Assembly (NCBI GenBank): GCA_038327195.1
Contig: JBBQKU010000015.1
Location: 1-64,000 of the forward strand
DNA length: 64,000 nt
Origin: UBA4416 sp038327195
GTDB taxonomy: Bacteria > Bacteroidota > Bacteroidia > B-17B0 > Aurantibacillaceae
Reading direction: 5' to 3'
In this document: positions 1 to 9,385 of the stretch, one piece after another
Position numbering within the stretch: position 1 is the stretch's first letter
How the letters are laid out: every line of letters begins with the position of its first letter
Position numbers and translations under genes: made by a program
Notes under the pieces: generated by a model
What the model was told of the DNA's origin: nothing
What the model saw: the letters and a program-made list of their open reading frames with translations, nothing else
Database searches by the model: none

Positions 1-3
1 GTG

Positions 4-35
4 CAAAAGTATAAAACCTTTTTCACTCCTCCAAA
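4..35 (-). promoter_or_regulatory. Promoter P2, firing leftward off the window
   Basis: On the minus strand a -33 TTTG (32-35) lies 20 nt before TACTTTTG (4-11). This fits the Bacteroidota housekeeping consensus TTTG / TAnnTTTG. Transcription would start at or just beyond base 1, so the gene served lies outside the window. It is the downstream member of a tandem pair. Confidence 0.55.
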
Positions 36-116
36 TTTATTTTCAAAATATTTAATCTTTTTTTAAAAAAAAATCTTTTTCTGTTTCTAAATTCTTGTAA
101 CTCAAATAACGGGATG

Positions 117-146
117 CAAATGTACTATTTATTTCCTATTCACAAA
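117..146 (-). promoter_or_regulatory. Promoter P1, firing leftward, upstream of P2
   Basis: On the minus strand TTTG (143-146) is followed after 18 nt by TACATTTG (117-124), an exact match to the Bacteroidota consensus. A CATCCCG start region follows. The leader between P1 and P2 is A/T-tract rich. Tandem strong promoters of this form often precede rRNA, tRNA or translation genes in this phylum; what they serve here is inference. The rest of 1-290 has no convincing ORF. Confidence 0.6.
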
Positions 147-290
147 CTTTTTTTTACTATTTTTTTAAAGAATTTTAACTGAAAATCTAATGAGTAAATT
201 AAATAAAATATCAATAATTTCTTATTGAACTGAAAAACAGTGTTTTATAAATAAATCAAGCATTAAGATAGTTGAAATTAAAAAATAAAA

Positions 291-1517
291 TTACTTAAAC
301 TTACAAGTTAACATGGCAATATCATCAATAAAAGGCATTTCGGATTTAAATTCTTCTATATAAAATAAAATCGCCTTATTAATAAATTCACAACTAGATA
401 ATTTATTTTTAAGTAAAATATTTTCGATTTCTGTTTGTGAAATTGAAACATCAAGATTGTTAACAGTATCTGTTAAGCCATCTGTGTAAGCAAATAAAAT
501 AGAATTTTTTGAAACAACAATAGTATCTGACTCTATAAATTGCATTGGGTTTGTAATTCCCAAAAGCGTGCATCCTTTTATAAGCGGAATACATTTATTT
601 CCAGAAACTAATAATGGTGCGTGATGGCCAGCATTTATATATGAAAGCGTATTTGTTTTGGTGTTATATTTTCCAATAAATAATGAAATAAACTTTTCAG
701 TTTTTGCATTTTCACAAATCAATTGATTGAGATCAACTACAATTTGAGTTAAGTTTTGCGTATACTTAACTAATACATGTAAGGCAGCTTGAAGATTACT
801 CATTAACAAGGCTGCAGCTAACCCTTTACCTGAAACATCAGCTAAACAAAACACACACTCGTGCTCATTAATCCAAATAACATCATAATAATCTCCTCCA
901 ATTTGTTGGTGTGGCAGGTAAATCGCATGAATTTCAATATGCTTATTGTTAGGAAGTTTTGATGGAAATAATAATTTTTGCATTCCCTGAGCCAATTCTA
1001 ACTCTTTTTGAATTGCGGCTTTTTGTATAGAAGTTTTATATAATTTCTTGTTCTCAATAGCCACAATCATAACATTAGTAAGTGTTTGAATAAACGGGAG
1101 ATGCTTGATTGCGGAACTCATTTCTAACTTTACTTCATCTATATCACCTAGAAGTACGAATGCTAATGGGGTATTTTTATGATAAACTGGAATAACAATT
1201 TCAAATTTTTGACTCAAATTACCTTTAGAATAAGATATTGTTTCAATTTCTTTAATATCTAACAACTCCGTTTCAAATAACAAATGATTATAGGATTTAT
1301 CAACGCCGTACTTTAAAATACAAGTCCATTCAGTTGAGAAGCTAAACAAAACAAGCTTACCAACTTTTAATCTGTTTTCGAGGATATCTTGATAAATATC
1401 TAATAACTGAGGCGTTGTTAGATTATTATTAATTGCCTTTGTCATTTCCAACAAAGCATTCAATTTTACATCTTTTACAGTATTAGATGAAGATATTTTA
1501 GAACTTGATGATTTCAA
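291..1517 (-). CDS. GAF-like plus PP2C/SpoIIE-type serine phosphatase
   Basis: A 408-residue cytoplasmic protein with a GAF-like sensor region (about residues 20-160), a short coiled linker and a C-terminal PP2C-like SpoIIE/RsbU phosphatase domain (about 190-405). Metal-binding motifs are visible: GGDYYDV, ADVSGKG and FAYTDGLTD near the C-terminus. The family dephosphorylates anti-sigma-factor antagonists or similar targets in partner-switching stress pathways. No antagonist or anti-sigma gene is adjacent, so the target is unknown. The start is TTG; the first internal Met is at residue 25. It diverges from the DUF5916 gene. Confidence 0.85.
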   Translation of the reverse strand: MKSSSSKISSSNTVKDVKLNALLEMTKAINNNLTTPQLLDIYQDILENRLKVGKLVLFSFSTEWTCILKYGVDKSYNHLLFETELLDIKEIETISYSKGNLSQKFEIVIPVYHKNTPLAFVLLGDIDEVKLEMSSAIKHLPFIQTLTNVMIVAIENKKLYKTSIQKAAIQKELELAQGMQKLLFPSKLPNNKHIEIHAIYLPHQQIGGDYYDVIWINEHECVFCLADVSGKGLAAALLMSNLQAALHVLVKYTQNLTQIVVDLNQLICENAKTEKFISLFIGKYNTKTNTLSYINAGHHAPLLVSGNKCIPLIKGCTLLGITNPMQFIESDTIVVSKNSILFAYTDGLTDTVNNLDVSISQTEIENILLKNKLSSCEFINKAILFYIEEFKSEMPFIDDIAMLTCKFK

Positions 1518-1676
1518 AAGACAATTTTATAAAGACTAAATATAAAATTTTTAATTGAAAAATTCATTTAGATTTCTAAAGAAAATCAACTAAAATAAAA
1601 TTCTATAAAGACTAAAGCGCTAATTACTCATTATATTTTTCAAGAAAATAAAATAGATTTTTAAATTTACAAACTC

Positions 1677-3875
1677 TTGAAAAAATTATTTATACTTTTT
1701 TTGTTACTCTGTAACTTCACTTTTTTTTCGCAAGAAGAAAAAAAACTGTCAATTAAAAAGACGAGCGAAAAAATTACTATTGATGGTATATTAGATGAGC
1801 AAGTTTGGAAACAATGTGAACTTGCTTCTAATTTCTGGCAAAATTTTCCATACGACACGTGTTTAGCTAAATCAAAAACAGAAGTATATATGACTTATAA
1901 TGATAAGTCAATTTTTATAGCAGCAATTTGCTACGATTCACTGCCAGGAAATTTTATTATTCAATCCTTAAAGCGAGATTTTTCTTATCCGGTAAGCGAT
2001 GCGTTTGTAGTAACTATTGATCCATTTTCGGATAAACAAAATGGCTTTAGTTTTGGAGTAAATCCATATGGAGTGCAACGAGAAGGACTTGTGTCAAATG
2101 GCGGCGGACAAGGAGTTACTACAAATTGGGATAATAAATGGCATGCTGAAGTAAAAAGAAATAAAGGAAACTGGACTGTAGAAATGGAGATACATTTTAA
2201 ATCAATACGTTATAAACCAAATTTAACAACATGGAATATAAATTTTGCTAGAAATGATTTAAAACGGAATGAAAATTCGACATGGAATAAAGTACCTCGT
2301 CAATTTAATATTGCTACACTTGCTTTTTCAGGAGATTTAATTTGGGATAATCCTCCTAAAAAAGCAGGAGGAAATATTGCTGTTATTCCATACGCAATTG
2401 GTAAAGTAAGTAAAGATTTTGTTGCAAAAACAGACACTAAATATGAAGGGAATATTGGAGCTGATGCTAAAATTGCATTATCATCATCTATGAATTTGGA
2501 CGTGACCGTAAACCCAGATTTTTCTCAAGTAGATGTTGATAGACAGATTACAAACCTTACGCGTTTTAGTTTAGTTTTTCCGGAACAGCGGCAGTTTTTT
2601 ACAGAAAATAGTGATTTGTTTGCAAGTTTTGGATTTAGACAAATGCGTCCATTTTTTTCGCGAAGAATTGGAATTGGAACAACTAATCCGATACCAATAA
2701 TAGCAGGGGCTCGTTTAAGTGGGAAGCCAAATAAAAATTGGCGAGTTGGATTTATGGATATTCAAACTGCAAAAGCAAAGGACAATAATATTGATGTATA
2801 CGCTCAAAATTATATGGTTGGAGCTGTTCAACGTAATGTATTTAAACGTTCGAACATTGCAATGTTATTTGTGAATCGTCAGCAGTTTGATACCAGCAAA
2901 TATTCTGATACTAATTTTAACAGAGTAGTTGGTTTAGACTATAACTTAGCAAGTGGTAATAATAAATGGAACGGTAAATTTTTCTTTCATCATTCGCTTT
3001 CTAATAAAAATAATAATGATGCTTATTCGCATGCAAGTTGGTTGAGTTATAATACTCAAAAAATTTCAGTCATGTGGAATCATGAGTACATGAATAAAAA
3101 TTACAATGCAGAAACTGGCTTTACTCCTCGCCTATTTCAAACTGATGTAAGCAAAGGTATAACAACAAGAAATACATATTGGCGATTAGAGCCTAGTATT
3201 AATTACTATTTCTACCCAAAAAATTCAATTATTAATAAAATGGGGCCAAGCTTATATATGGACTATTATGCCAATAGTAATTATACTACTACGGATATTT
3301 TAGCGCAAGTTGGCTATGACATTAACTTAACAAGCACTGCTGGCTTATCTTTAGATTATAACACTTATTATACAAAATTAATATACCCAACTGATGTTAC
3401 ATTTTCAGGGAATGCTCCATTACCAATTGAAGCATATAATTATCGTGAGATAGTGTTGAGCATGAAAAGTAACCAACGAAAAACATTGAACGCGACTATT
3501 GGTGGCACTTATGGAAGTTATTTTACTGGATCAAAATTATCTTATAATGCCGAAATAGCCTTTAGAAAACAACCCTACGTCATCATCGGCTTAAGTTACA
3601 CACACAACGAACTAGTAATGCCCTACTTAAAAAATAAAATAATTTTAGATTTAATTGGGCCAAGAATTGAGTTATCATTTTCGAGAAGTGTGTTTTTCAC
3701 AACCTTTTTGCAATATAATAGTCAAATAAAAAACTTCAATATTAATGCCCGGTTACAATATCGTTTTAATCCAATGAGTGATGTATTTATTGTTTATTCT
3801 GACAACTATGTTTCTGATAATTTTAATCAAAAAAATAAAGCATTGGTTTTGAAATTTGTGTATTGGATTGATTAA
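1677..3875 (+). CDS. DUF5916 outer-membrane protein with CBM9-like N-terminus
   Basis: A 732-residue protein with a TTG start directly before a classic signal peptide (MKKLFILFLLLCNFTFFSQ). Residues about 25-210 match the carbohydrate-binding family 9-like fold (ITIDGILDEQVWKQ; WNINFARND), and the rest is the DUF5916 region, rich in aromatic alternating strands typical of an outer-membrane beta-barrel ending in an aromatic strand (FVYWID). The family motif VFPEQRQFFTEN is present. The protein is common in Bacteroidota; its substrate is unknown. It lies 22 bp upstream of the desaturase gene and may share its transcript. Confidence 0.85.
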   Translation: MKKLFILFLLLCNFTFFSQEEKKLSIKKTSEKITIDGILDEQVWKQCELASNFWQNFPYDTCLAKSKTEVYMTYNDKSIFIAAICYDSLPGNFIIQSLKRDFSYPVSDAFVVTIDPFSDKQNGFSFGVNPYGVQREGLVSNGGGQGVTTNWDNKWHAEVKRNKGNWTVEMEIHFKSIRYKPNLTTWNINFARNDLKRNENSTWNKVPRQFNIATLAFSGDLIWDNPPKKAGGNIAVIPYAIGKVSKDFVAKTDTKYEGNIGADAKIALSSSMNLDVTVNPDFSQVDVDRQITNLTRFSLVFPEQRQFFTENSDLFASFGFRQMRPFFSRRIGIGTTNPIPIIAGARLSGKPNKNWRVGFMDIQTAKAKDNNIDVYAQNYMVGAVQRNVFKRSNIAMLFVNRQQFDTSKYSDTNFNRVVGLDYNLASGNNKWNGKFFFHHSLSNKNNNDAYSHASWLSYNTQKISVMWNHEYMNKNYNAETGFTPRLFQTDVSKGITTRNTYWRLEPSINYYFYPKNSIINKMGPSLYMDYYANSNYTTTDILAQVGYDINLTSTAGLSLDYNTYYTKLIYPTDVTFSGNAPLPIEAYNYREIVLSMKSNQRKTLNATIGGTYGSYFTGSKLSYNAEIAFRKQPYVIIGLSYTHNELVMPYLKNKIILDLIGPRIELSFSRSVFFTTFLQYNSQIKNFNINARLQYRFNPMSDVFIVYSDNYVSDNFNQKNKALVLKFVYWID

Positions 3876-3897
3876 TTTTACCTTATAATAATACTCT

Positions 3898-5370
3898 ATG
3901 GACAAAAATGCAATCGTAATAGGTGCTGGAGTTGCTGGATTAGCAGCAGCAGTAAGATTAGCTTGTGGCGGATACAAAGTTACTGTATTTGAAGCTAATA
4001 ATTTTATTGGCGGAAAGATAAATAGTAAAAGCGTAAATGGTTATCGATTTGATATGGGACCATCTGTTTTTACTGGGCCAGAATATATCAAAGAATTATA
4101 TGATTTATGTGGCGAAGATTTTTCGGAATTTAAATATCAAAAACTTTCGCATACATTTAATTATTTTTATCCAGATGGATTAAATTTTCATTTATCCTCT
4201 AATAAAGAAATACTGTTAAATCAACTTTCTGAAAATCTAAATGAAGATAAAACAGTTTTACAAAATTATTTAAAAAAAGGAGAAGAAAATTACGAAGCAA
4301 TTTCACCATTATTTATCGAGACATCATTACATCGTCCAAAACATTTATTAAATAAAAAATTAATTAAAGCCTTATTAAACATTCCGAAGTACAAACTGAA
4401 TAGTACAATGGATGAGGAAAATAGGAGTACTTTTAAAAATCCGAAAACTATTCAATTATTTAATCGATTTGCATCCTACAACGGTAGTAATCCATATCAA
4501 GCACCTGCTATGCTTAATATGATTCAACATTTGGAATTAAATGTTGGTGCATTTTTACCTGAAAAAGGAATGGTTCAAATTGTGAATGCAATTTATGATT
4601 TAGCTATAAAAAAAGGTGTGGAATTTAAATTAAATGAACCGGTAACAAAAATTAACATTGAAAATAAACAAATAAGAGGGGTAACTACAAGTCATGGAAA
4701 ATATAGTACGGATGTAGTCTTTAGTAATATGGATGTGACATTTACTTATGAAAAATTAATGCCAGAAATAAAAAAACCAATAAAAACATTAGGACAAGAA
4801 AAATCGAGTTCAGCTATCGTTTTTTACTGGGGAATAAAAAAAGAATTTAAAGAATTGGGAGTGCATAATATTTTATTTTCTGCAGATTATAAAAAAGAAT
4901 ATGAAGATATTTTTATTAGTAAAATTCAAAACAATGATCCAACTATTTATATTAATATAACTTCAAAAGAAATAAAAACAGATGCACCTGAAGGATGTGA
5001 AAATTGGTTTGTAATGACAAATTCAACAATTAACACAGGTCAAAACTGGGAAGAAGAAGTGAAAAAAGTACGTCAAGTTTTTATAAATAAAATAAATAAA
5101 ACTTTAAATACAAACATAGAAAACTATATCACTTACGAAGAAGTGATGCATCCTGGAACAATTGAACAAAAATACTCCGGAAAATCAGGTTCAATATATG
5201 GTAATGCATCTAATAATAAATACGCCACTTTTTATCGTCATGCAAATTTTAGTAAAGATATTAAAGGTCTTTATTTTGTAGGCGTTACAGTTCATCCTGG
5301 CGGTGGGATTCCATTAGCTTTAAACTCAGCAAAAATTGCAATTGATTGCCTTAAAGAAGATTTGAACTAA
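3898..5370 (+). CDS. CrtI/CrtN-type carotenoid desaturase family FAD oxidoreductase
   Basis: A 490-residue flavoprotein. The N-terminal dinucleotide fold VIGAGVAGLAAAVRL is followed by the acidic residue of VFEA and GGKI, and the C-terminus carries the CrtI signature (GLYFVGVTVHPGGGIPLAL). Members desaturate phytoene or later carotenoid intermediates at the membrane. No phytoene synthase (crtB) or cyclase is adjacent, so the exact step (CrtI, CrtN or CrtD-like) cannot be assigned. ATG start; a strong bidirectional hairpin terminator follows. Confidence 0.85.
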   Translation: MDKNAIVIGAGVAGLAAAVRLACGGYKVTVFEANNFIGGKINSKSVNGYRFDMGPSVFTGPEYIKELYDLCGEDFSEFKYQKLSHTFNYFYPDGLNFHLSSNKEILLNQLSENLNEDKTVLQNYLKKGEENYEAISPLFIETSLHRPKHLLNKKLIKALLNIPKYKLNSTMDEENRSTFKNPKTIQLFNRFASYNGSNPYQAPAMLNMIQHLELNVGAFLPEKGMVQIVNAIYDLAIKKGVEFKLNEPVTKINIENKQIRGVTTSHGKYSTDVVFSNMDVTFTYEKLMPEIKKPIKTLGQEKSSSAIVFYWGIKKEFKELGVHNILFSADYKKEYEDIFISKIQNNDPTIYINITSKEIKTDAPEGCENWFVMTNSTINTGQNWEEEVKKVRQVFINKINKTLNTNIENYITYEEVMHPGTIEQKYSGKSGSIYGNASNNKYATFYRHANFSKDIKGLYFVGVTVHPGGGIPLALNSAKIAIDCLKEDLN

Positions 5371-5373
5371 CAA

Positions 5374-5410
5374 AAAAGCGATAATTGAATTGATATCAAT
5401 TATCGCTTTT
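5374..5410. terminator. Bidirectional rho-independent terminator
   Basis: A perfect 15-bp stem (5374-5388 with 5396-5410), loop of 7 nt, A-run on the left arm and T-run on the right arm. It lies between the convergent desaturase and transaldolase genes and can stop transcription from both sides. Confidence 0.85.
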
Positions 5411-5430
5411 CTTTAAATATTTATTAAAAT

Positions 5431-6078
5431 TTATTTTTTTGCGTCCTCTAAAAACTGAGCTAAACCTTTATCAGTTAAAGGATGATTTAATAATGACATA
5501 ATTGCACCTAAAGGAGCTGTAATAACATCAGCACCAATTTGTGCACATTGAATAATATGCATTGGGTGACGAACAGAGGCTGCTAGAATTTGGGTTTCGT
5601 AGGCGTAATTATCAAAAATAACTCGTATTTCTTCAATTAATCTCATACCATCAGTACTTACATCATCCAAACGACCAACAAATGGAGATACATAAGTTGC
5701 ACCAGCTTTTGCGGCTAATAACGCTTGTCCTGCAGAAAATACTAATGTACAATTTGTTTTAATTCCTTTATCGCTAAAATATTTAATTGCTTTAATACCA
5801 TCTTTAATCATTGGGATTTTTACAACTATACGTTCATGTAAATCGGCTAAAATCTCACCTTCTCTAACCATTCCATCAAAATCTGTGGCAATTACTTCAG
5901 CACTAACATCGCCCGTCGTAATATTACAGATATCAACATAATGTTTTAATATATTATTTTGTCCTTTAATGCCTTCTTTAGCCATTAAACTTGGGTTAGT
6001 TGTTACACCATCTAAAACGCCTAAATCTTGCGCTTCTTTAATTTGGTCTAAATTTGCAGTGTCAATAAAAAATTTCAT
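5431..6078 (-). CDS. Transaldolase (short TalC/FSA-type)
   Basis: A 215-residue class I aldolase of the compact transaldolase / fructose-6-phosphate aldolase family, cytoplasmic, in the non-oxidative pentose phosphate pathway. Visible motifs are MKFFIDTANLDQI, GVTTNPSLMAKEG, the Schiff-base lysine segment VVKIPM, NCTLVFSAGQALLA and SPFVGRLDD. An in-frame upstream start exists at 6117, but the family begins at MKFFIDTA, so the ATG at 6078 is chosen. It has its own promoter region and points away from the sirtuin gene. Confidence 0.93.
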   Translation of the reverse strand: MKFFIDTANLDQIKEAQDLGVLDGVTTNPSLMAKEGIKGQNNILKHYVDICNITTGDVSAEVIATDFDGMVREGEILADLHERIVVKIPMIKDGIKAIKYFSDKGIKTNCTLVFSAGQALLAAKAGATYVSPFVGRLDDVSTDGMRLIEEIRVIFDNYAYETQILAASVRHPMHIIQCAQIGADVITAPLGAIMSLLNHPLTDKGLAQFLEDAKK

Positions 6079-6164
6079 AGTATTATTTGTTTTTTTTGTA
6101 AATTTAGGCATAAGCAATTTACTACAAAGTAATGTTTGTAGATTGTTTACATTTTTTTAATTAA

Positions 6165-6863
6165 ATGAAAAAGAAGAAAATTGTTGTATTTAGTGGTGCT
6201 GGAATTAGTGCAGAAAGTGGATTAAAAACATTTAGGGCTAGTGATGGGCTATGGGAAGAATATAACATTGAAGATGTAGCAACTTTAGCTGCTTGGCAAA
6301 AAAATACCGAAACTGTTCAGCAATTTTATAATACACGCCGAAAGCAAGTAATGGAAGCCAATCCAAATTTGGCCCATGAATTAGTAGCTCAACTTCAAAA
6401 ATACTTTGATGTAATTGTTATTACCCAAAATATAGATGATTTACACGAACGTGCTGGTAGCAAAAATGTTTTGCATTTACATGGCGAAATTATGAAAGTT
6501 AAAAGCACAGTTGATTCAAGTTTGATTTACCCAATAAAAAAATGGGAATTACAAATGGGTGAGCTATGTGAAAAAGATTCTCAATTGAGACCACACATAG
6601 TATGGTTTGGCGAAGATGTTCCTGAAATGGATAACGCCACAGCAATTGCAGAAACGGCTGATATATTTGTAACAATTGGCACTTCTTTAAATGTTTATCC
6701 AGCTGCTAACTTAATTCATGTAGCTCAATCCTCTATTCCAAAATATTTAATTGACCCAAATGATTTTAAATTAGAACATTTAAAAAACTTAACGCATTTA
6801 AAAACAACCGCTTCAAATGGAATGAAAATTCTTTTTGAAAAGTTAACTGAATCAAATAAATGA
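6165..6863 (+). CDS. Sir2-family NAD-dependent protein deacylase, lacking zinc cysteines
   Basis: A 232-residue sirtuin. Signature residues are FSGAGISAESGL, FRASDGLWE, TQNIDDLHERAG with the catalytic His in LHLHGE, and the NAD contact GTSLNVYPAA. The family uses NAD to remove acyl groups from lysines. The usual four zinc-ligand cysteines are not present: only one Cys (in GELCEK) occurs in that module. Zinc-free or degenerate versions may be common in Bacteroidota, but that is not checked here. Its stop overlaps the start of the DUF2130 gene (ATGA), implying translational coupling. Confidence 0.88.
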   Translation: MKKKKIVVFSGAGISAESGLKTFRASDGLWEEYNIEDVATLAAWQKNTETVQQFYNTRRKQVMEANPNLAHELVAQLQKYFDVIVITQNIDDLHERAGSKNVLHLHGEIMKVKSTVDSSLIYPIKKWELQMGELCEKDSQLRPHIVWFGEDVPEMDNATAIAETADIFVTIGTSLNVYPAANLIHVAQSSIPKYLIDPNDFKLEHLKNLTHLKTTASNGMKILFEKLTESNK

Positions 6864-8110
6864 GCTCTCCATCAACTATAAAATGTCCAAATTGTAAACA
6901 CGAATTTCAATTAGGCGAAGCAATATCATCCGAAATTGAAACAGCTATTAAAGCACGTTATTTGGAGCGTTACAATAAAGATCAAAAAATAATTGCTGAT
7001 AAAGAAAAAGAATTTGAATTAAAAATTGAGCAATTAAAAAAGCAAGAGGAAAATCAAGCGCAAATTATTGCAGATAAAGTTAAACTTCAGAAAAGTGTTT
7101 TAGAAGAAGAAGCTACAAAAAAAGCGGCTTCAGAAATGCAAATGCAATTAGAATTATTAAATAAAGAATTAACTGAAAAAGCCCATAAATTAAAGGAAAG
7201 TCAAGCAAAGGAACTTGAATTTTTATTAAAAGAAAAAGAGATAAAAAATAAAGAAGCTGAACTTGAAATTACAATTCAAAAAAAATTACAAGCAGAAAGA
7301 GAACAATTTTCGGAAATTATAAAAAAACAAGAACAAGAAAAAAATATTCTTAAGGATAAAGACCATCAAATGAAAATGCTTGAATTACAAAAGCAATTAG
7401 ATGATCAAAAAAAATTAACTGAAGAAATGGTTCGTAAACAAGGGCAAGGCTCCATGCAATTGCAAGGTGAGGTTCACGAATTGGCTTTAGAGGATTTATT
7501 AAAAGCTACATTTCCGTTTGATTTAATAGAAGAAGTTGGAAAAGGCGTGCGAGGGGCAGATGCCATACAAACTGTTAGAAATAATTTAGGAAATGCATGC
7601 GGTAAAATAATTTATGAAAGCAAAAATACGAAAGCATTTGGTGGCGATTGGATTGATAAATTAAAACATGATATGCGACATACTCAGGCGGATATTGCTG
7701 TAATTGTTACTGAAACCATGCCAAAAGATATGGATAGTTTTGGAATGAAGGATGGCGTTTGGGTTTGTACATTTACTCAAATAAAATCTTTAGCGTTTGT
7801 ATTAAGAGATAGTTTAATAAAAATAAACAGTGCAGTTGCCAGTCAGGAAAACAAAGGTGACAAAATGAGTATGCTTTACTCTTATTTAACAGGAACTGAA
7901 TTTAGGCAACAAATAGAGGCAATTGTAGAAGGATTTACTGAATTACAAGATGGCATTCAAAAAGAAAAAAATGCCATGCAAAAAATTTGGAAAGAACGCG
8001 AAAAACAATTAGAAAAAGTTTTATTGAATACCACTAATTTTTATGGTTCTGTAAAAGGTATTGCAGGTAATGCAATAGGAGATATTAAATTATTAGAATT
8101 AGGAGAATAA
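6860..8110 (+). CDS. DUF2130 coiled-coil protein with nuclease-like C-terminal domain
   Basis: A 416-residue protein. A CPNC...F N-terminal mini zinc-ribbon (residues about 9-15) is followed by a long charged coiled coil (about 30-195) and the DUF2130 domain (about 200-360). In that domain a D (GADAIQ) and an E-x-K (YESKNTK) are spaced like a PD-(D/E)xK nuclease core; that resemblance is my reading, not a verified match. The biological role is unknown. It starts inside the sirtuin stop codon and converges on the ydcF-like gene 17 bp away. Confidence 0.8.
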   Translation: MSSPSTIKCPNCKHEFQLGEAISSEIETAIKARYLERYNKDQKIIADKEKEFELKIEQLKKQEENQAQIIADKVKLQKSVLEEEATKKAASEMQMQLELLNKELTEKAHKLKESQAKELEFLLKEKEIKNKEAELEITIQKKLQAEREQFSEIIKKQEQEKNILKDKDHQMKMLELQKQLDDQKKLTEEMVRKQGQGSMQLQGEVHELALEDLLKATFPFDLIEEVGKGVRGADAIQTVRNNLGNACGKIIYESKNTKAFGGDWIDKLKHDMRHTQADIAVIVTETMPKDMDSFGMKDGVWVCTFTQIKSLAFVLRDSLIKINSAVASQENKGDKMSMLYSYLTGTEFRQQIEAIVEGFTELQDGIQKEKNAMQKIWKEREKQLEKVLLNTTNFYGSVKGIAGNAIGDIKLLELGE

Positions 8111-8127
8111 TTTAGTAATTATTATTT

Positions 8128-8787
8128 CTATTCCTTAAAATTAATATGTTTTCCAGCTGTACCTCTTAAGCGATACCAAAAACTTTGAGTTTCAGTAATC
8201 GGAATAAATTCTGGTATTTTTATCGCCAAATAATCTATTTCAGGATTTGAATGTGGTAGTGTTTTTAAAGTATCAAACAAAACAGGTAAGTATTTCAAAT
8301 CTTTCAATCTCTTTTTTCCAAAGCGATACAACATGCGTGTTTGAAAAGGATCTGTTGCTAATGCAATATGTTGAAGTCCTAATTTTTTAGCCAATTTATA
8401 TCCGTACCAAGCATTTTCTGTACTATGTTGAGCCCTATCTTCAACAATAATATCTTCTTCCGGCACACCATGAGCAATGGCATACAACTTCATTATTTTT
8501 GCTTCTACATAAGGGCTATACACAGCACTTCCACTCATGATGATTTTTTTTGCTGAGCCATTTTTATATAAATGAATTCCCCATAAAACACGCATTTGCA
8601 TTGTCATATCCCAAACTGAATCAACAAATGGCACGCCGGGCACAATAATCGCATCATATTGCTTATGTTCAAACAAAGCTCTACGTGTTAATTTATTTGC
8701 TGATGGCTGAAATAACATGCAAGAACTAAAGCTTAATAGTATTATTAGCAAAACGAAATAAAACAGTTTATTTTTTATAAAAATCAT
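8128..8787 (-). CDS. YdcF/SanA-like DUF218 lipoprotein
   Basis: A 219-residue protein with a signal peptide ending in a lipobox-like LSFSSC, so probably an inner- or outer-membrane lipoprotein. The DUF218 core is recognisable: DAIIVPGVPF at the first strand, IIMSGSAVYSPY, and EDRAQHSTENAWYG. Members such as SanA and ElyC affect envelope integrity or peptidoglycan precursor handling; the specific role here is not known. It heads away from the DinB-like gene with 14 bp between them and is probably the last gene of that operon. Confidence 0.82.
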   Translation of the reverse strand: MIFIKNKLFYFVLLIILLSFSSCMLFQPSANKLTRRALFEHKQYDAIIVPGVPFVDSVWDMTMQMRVLWGIHLYKNGSAKKIIMSGSAVYSPYVEAKIMKLYAIAHGVPEEDIIVEDRAQHSTENAWYGYKLAKKLGLQHIALATDPFQTRMLYRFGKKRLKDLKYLPVLFDTLKTLPHSNPEIDYLAIKIPEFIPITETQSFWYRLRGTAGKHINFKE

Positions 8788-8801
8788 TTTTAGATATCCG
8801 A

Positions 8802-9371
8802 TTATGGTTTTTTATTTAGAAACTCGTCAGTAAAATGTTGTTGTTCCTTTGGCTTAGAAAATTTTTCATTATTATAGTTTTGAGAATTTCCTTTTGGTAT
8901 GGATAACGAAACCCAATTTGAATGGCTCACCATTTTTGCAATAAAAACTAATTGACCTACATGATACGGGTAATGTGCTAATTGCCTATTTATAGCTTCC
9001 AAAACAGTATGTCCTTGATTTCTGATATAAATAATTTTATCCAAATCTTCAACTTTTAAAGCCTTAAGTGTTGTTAAAAAACAATTCCAACCTTCATTCC
9101 ATAAAATCAATACTTCAGTTTTTGTTTTAGTATCATTTTCAAATTCCGCATCTCGATTTCGAAATTCCTTTTCTCCATCAGTTGTTAAAAAATTCGTCCA
9201 CCGAGATAGCATATTTCCATGCAAATGTTTTACGATTGTAGCCATGCTATTACTATCATCGTTAAATTGAAAAAACAATTTTTCTTCATTAACTTGATCA
9301 AAAGATTTATCTCCAAGCATTTTATAATACTCAAATTGTTTTATGACGCTATCTAAATAATTAGTTTCCAT
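8802..9371 (-). CDS. DUF1572 / DinB-like four-helix protein
   Basis: About 189 residues, matching DUF1572 of the DinB/YfiT superfamily: an N-terminal helix (LDSVIKQFEYYK), MATIVKHLHGNMLSRW with a metal-site His, and HYPYHVGQLVFIAKM with further histidines. These proteins bind a divalent metal through three His; some are thiol transferases, most are uncharacterised. A TTG start at 9389 would overlap the upstream DUF2452 stop, but the ATG at 9371 (METNYLD) is preferred. Translation may be coupled to the upstream gene. Confidence 0.82.
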   Translation of the reverse strand: METNYLDSVIKQFEYYKMLGDKSFDQVNEEKLFFQFNDDSNSMATIVKHLHGNMLSRWTNFLTTDGEKEFRNRDAEFENDTKTKTEVLILWNEGWNCFLTTLKALKVEDLDKIIYIRNQGHTVLEAINRQLAHYPYHVGQLVFIAKMVSHSNWVSLSIPKGNSQNYNNEKFSKPKEQQHFTDEFLNKKP

Positions 9372-9385
9372 ATTTATTTCAAAAA

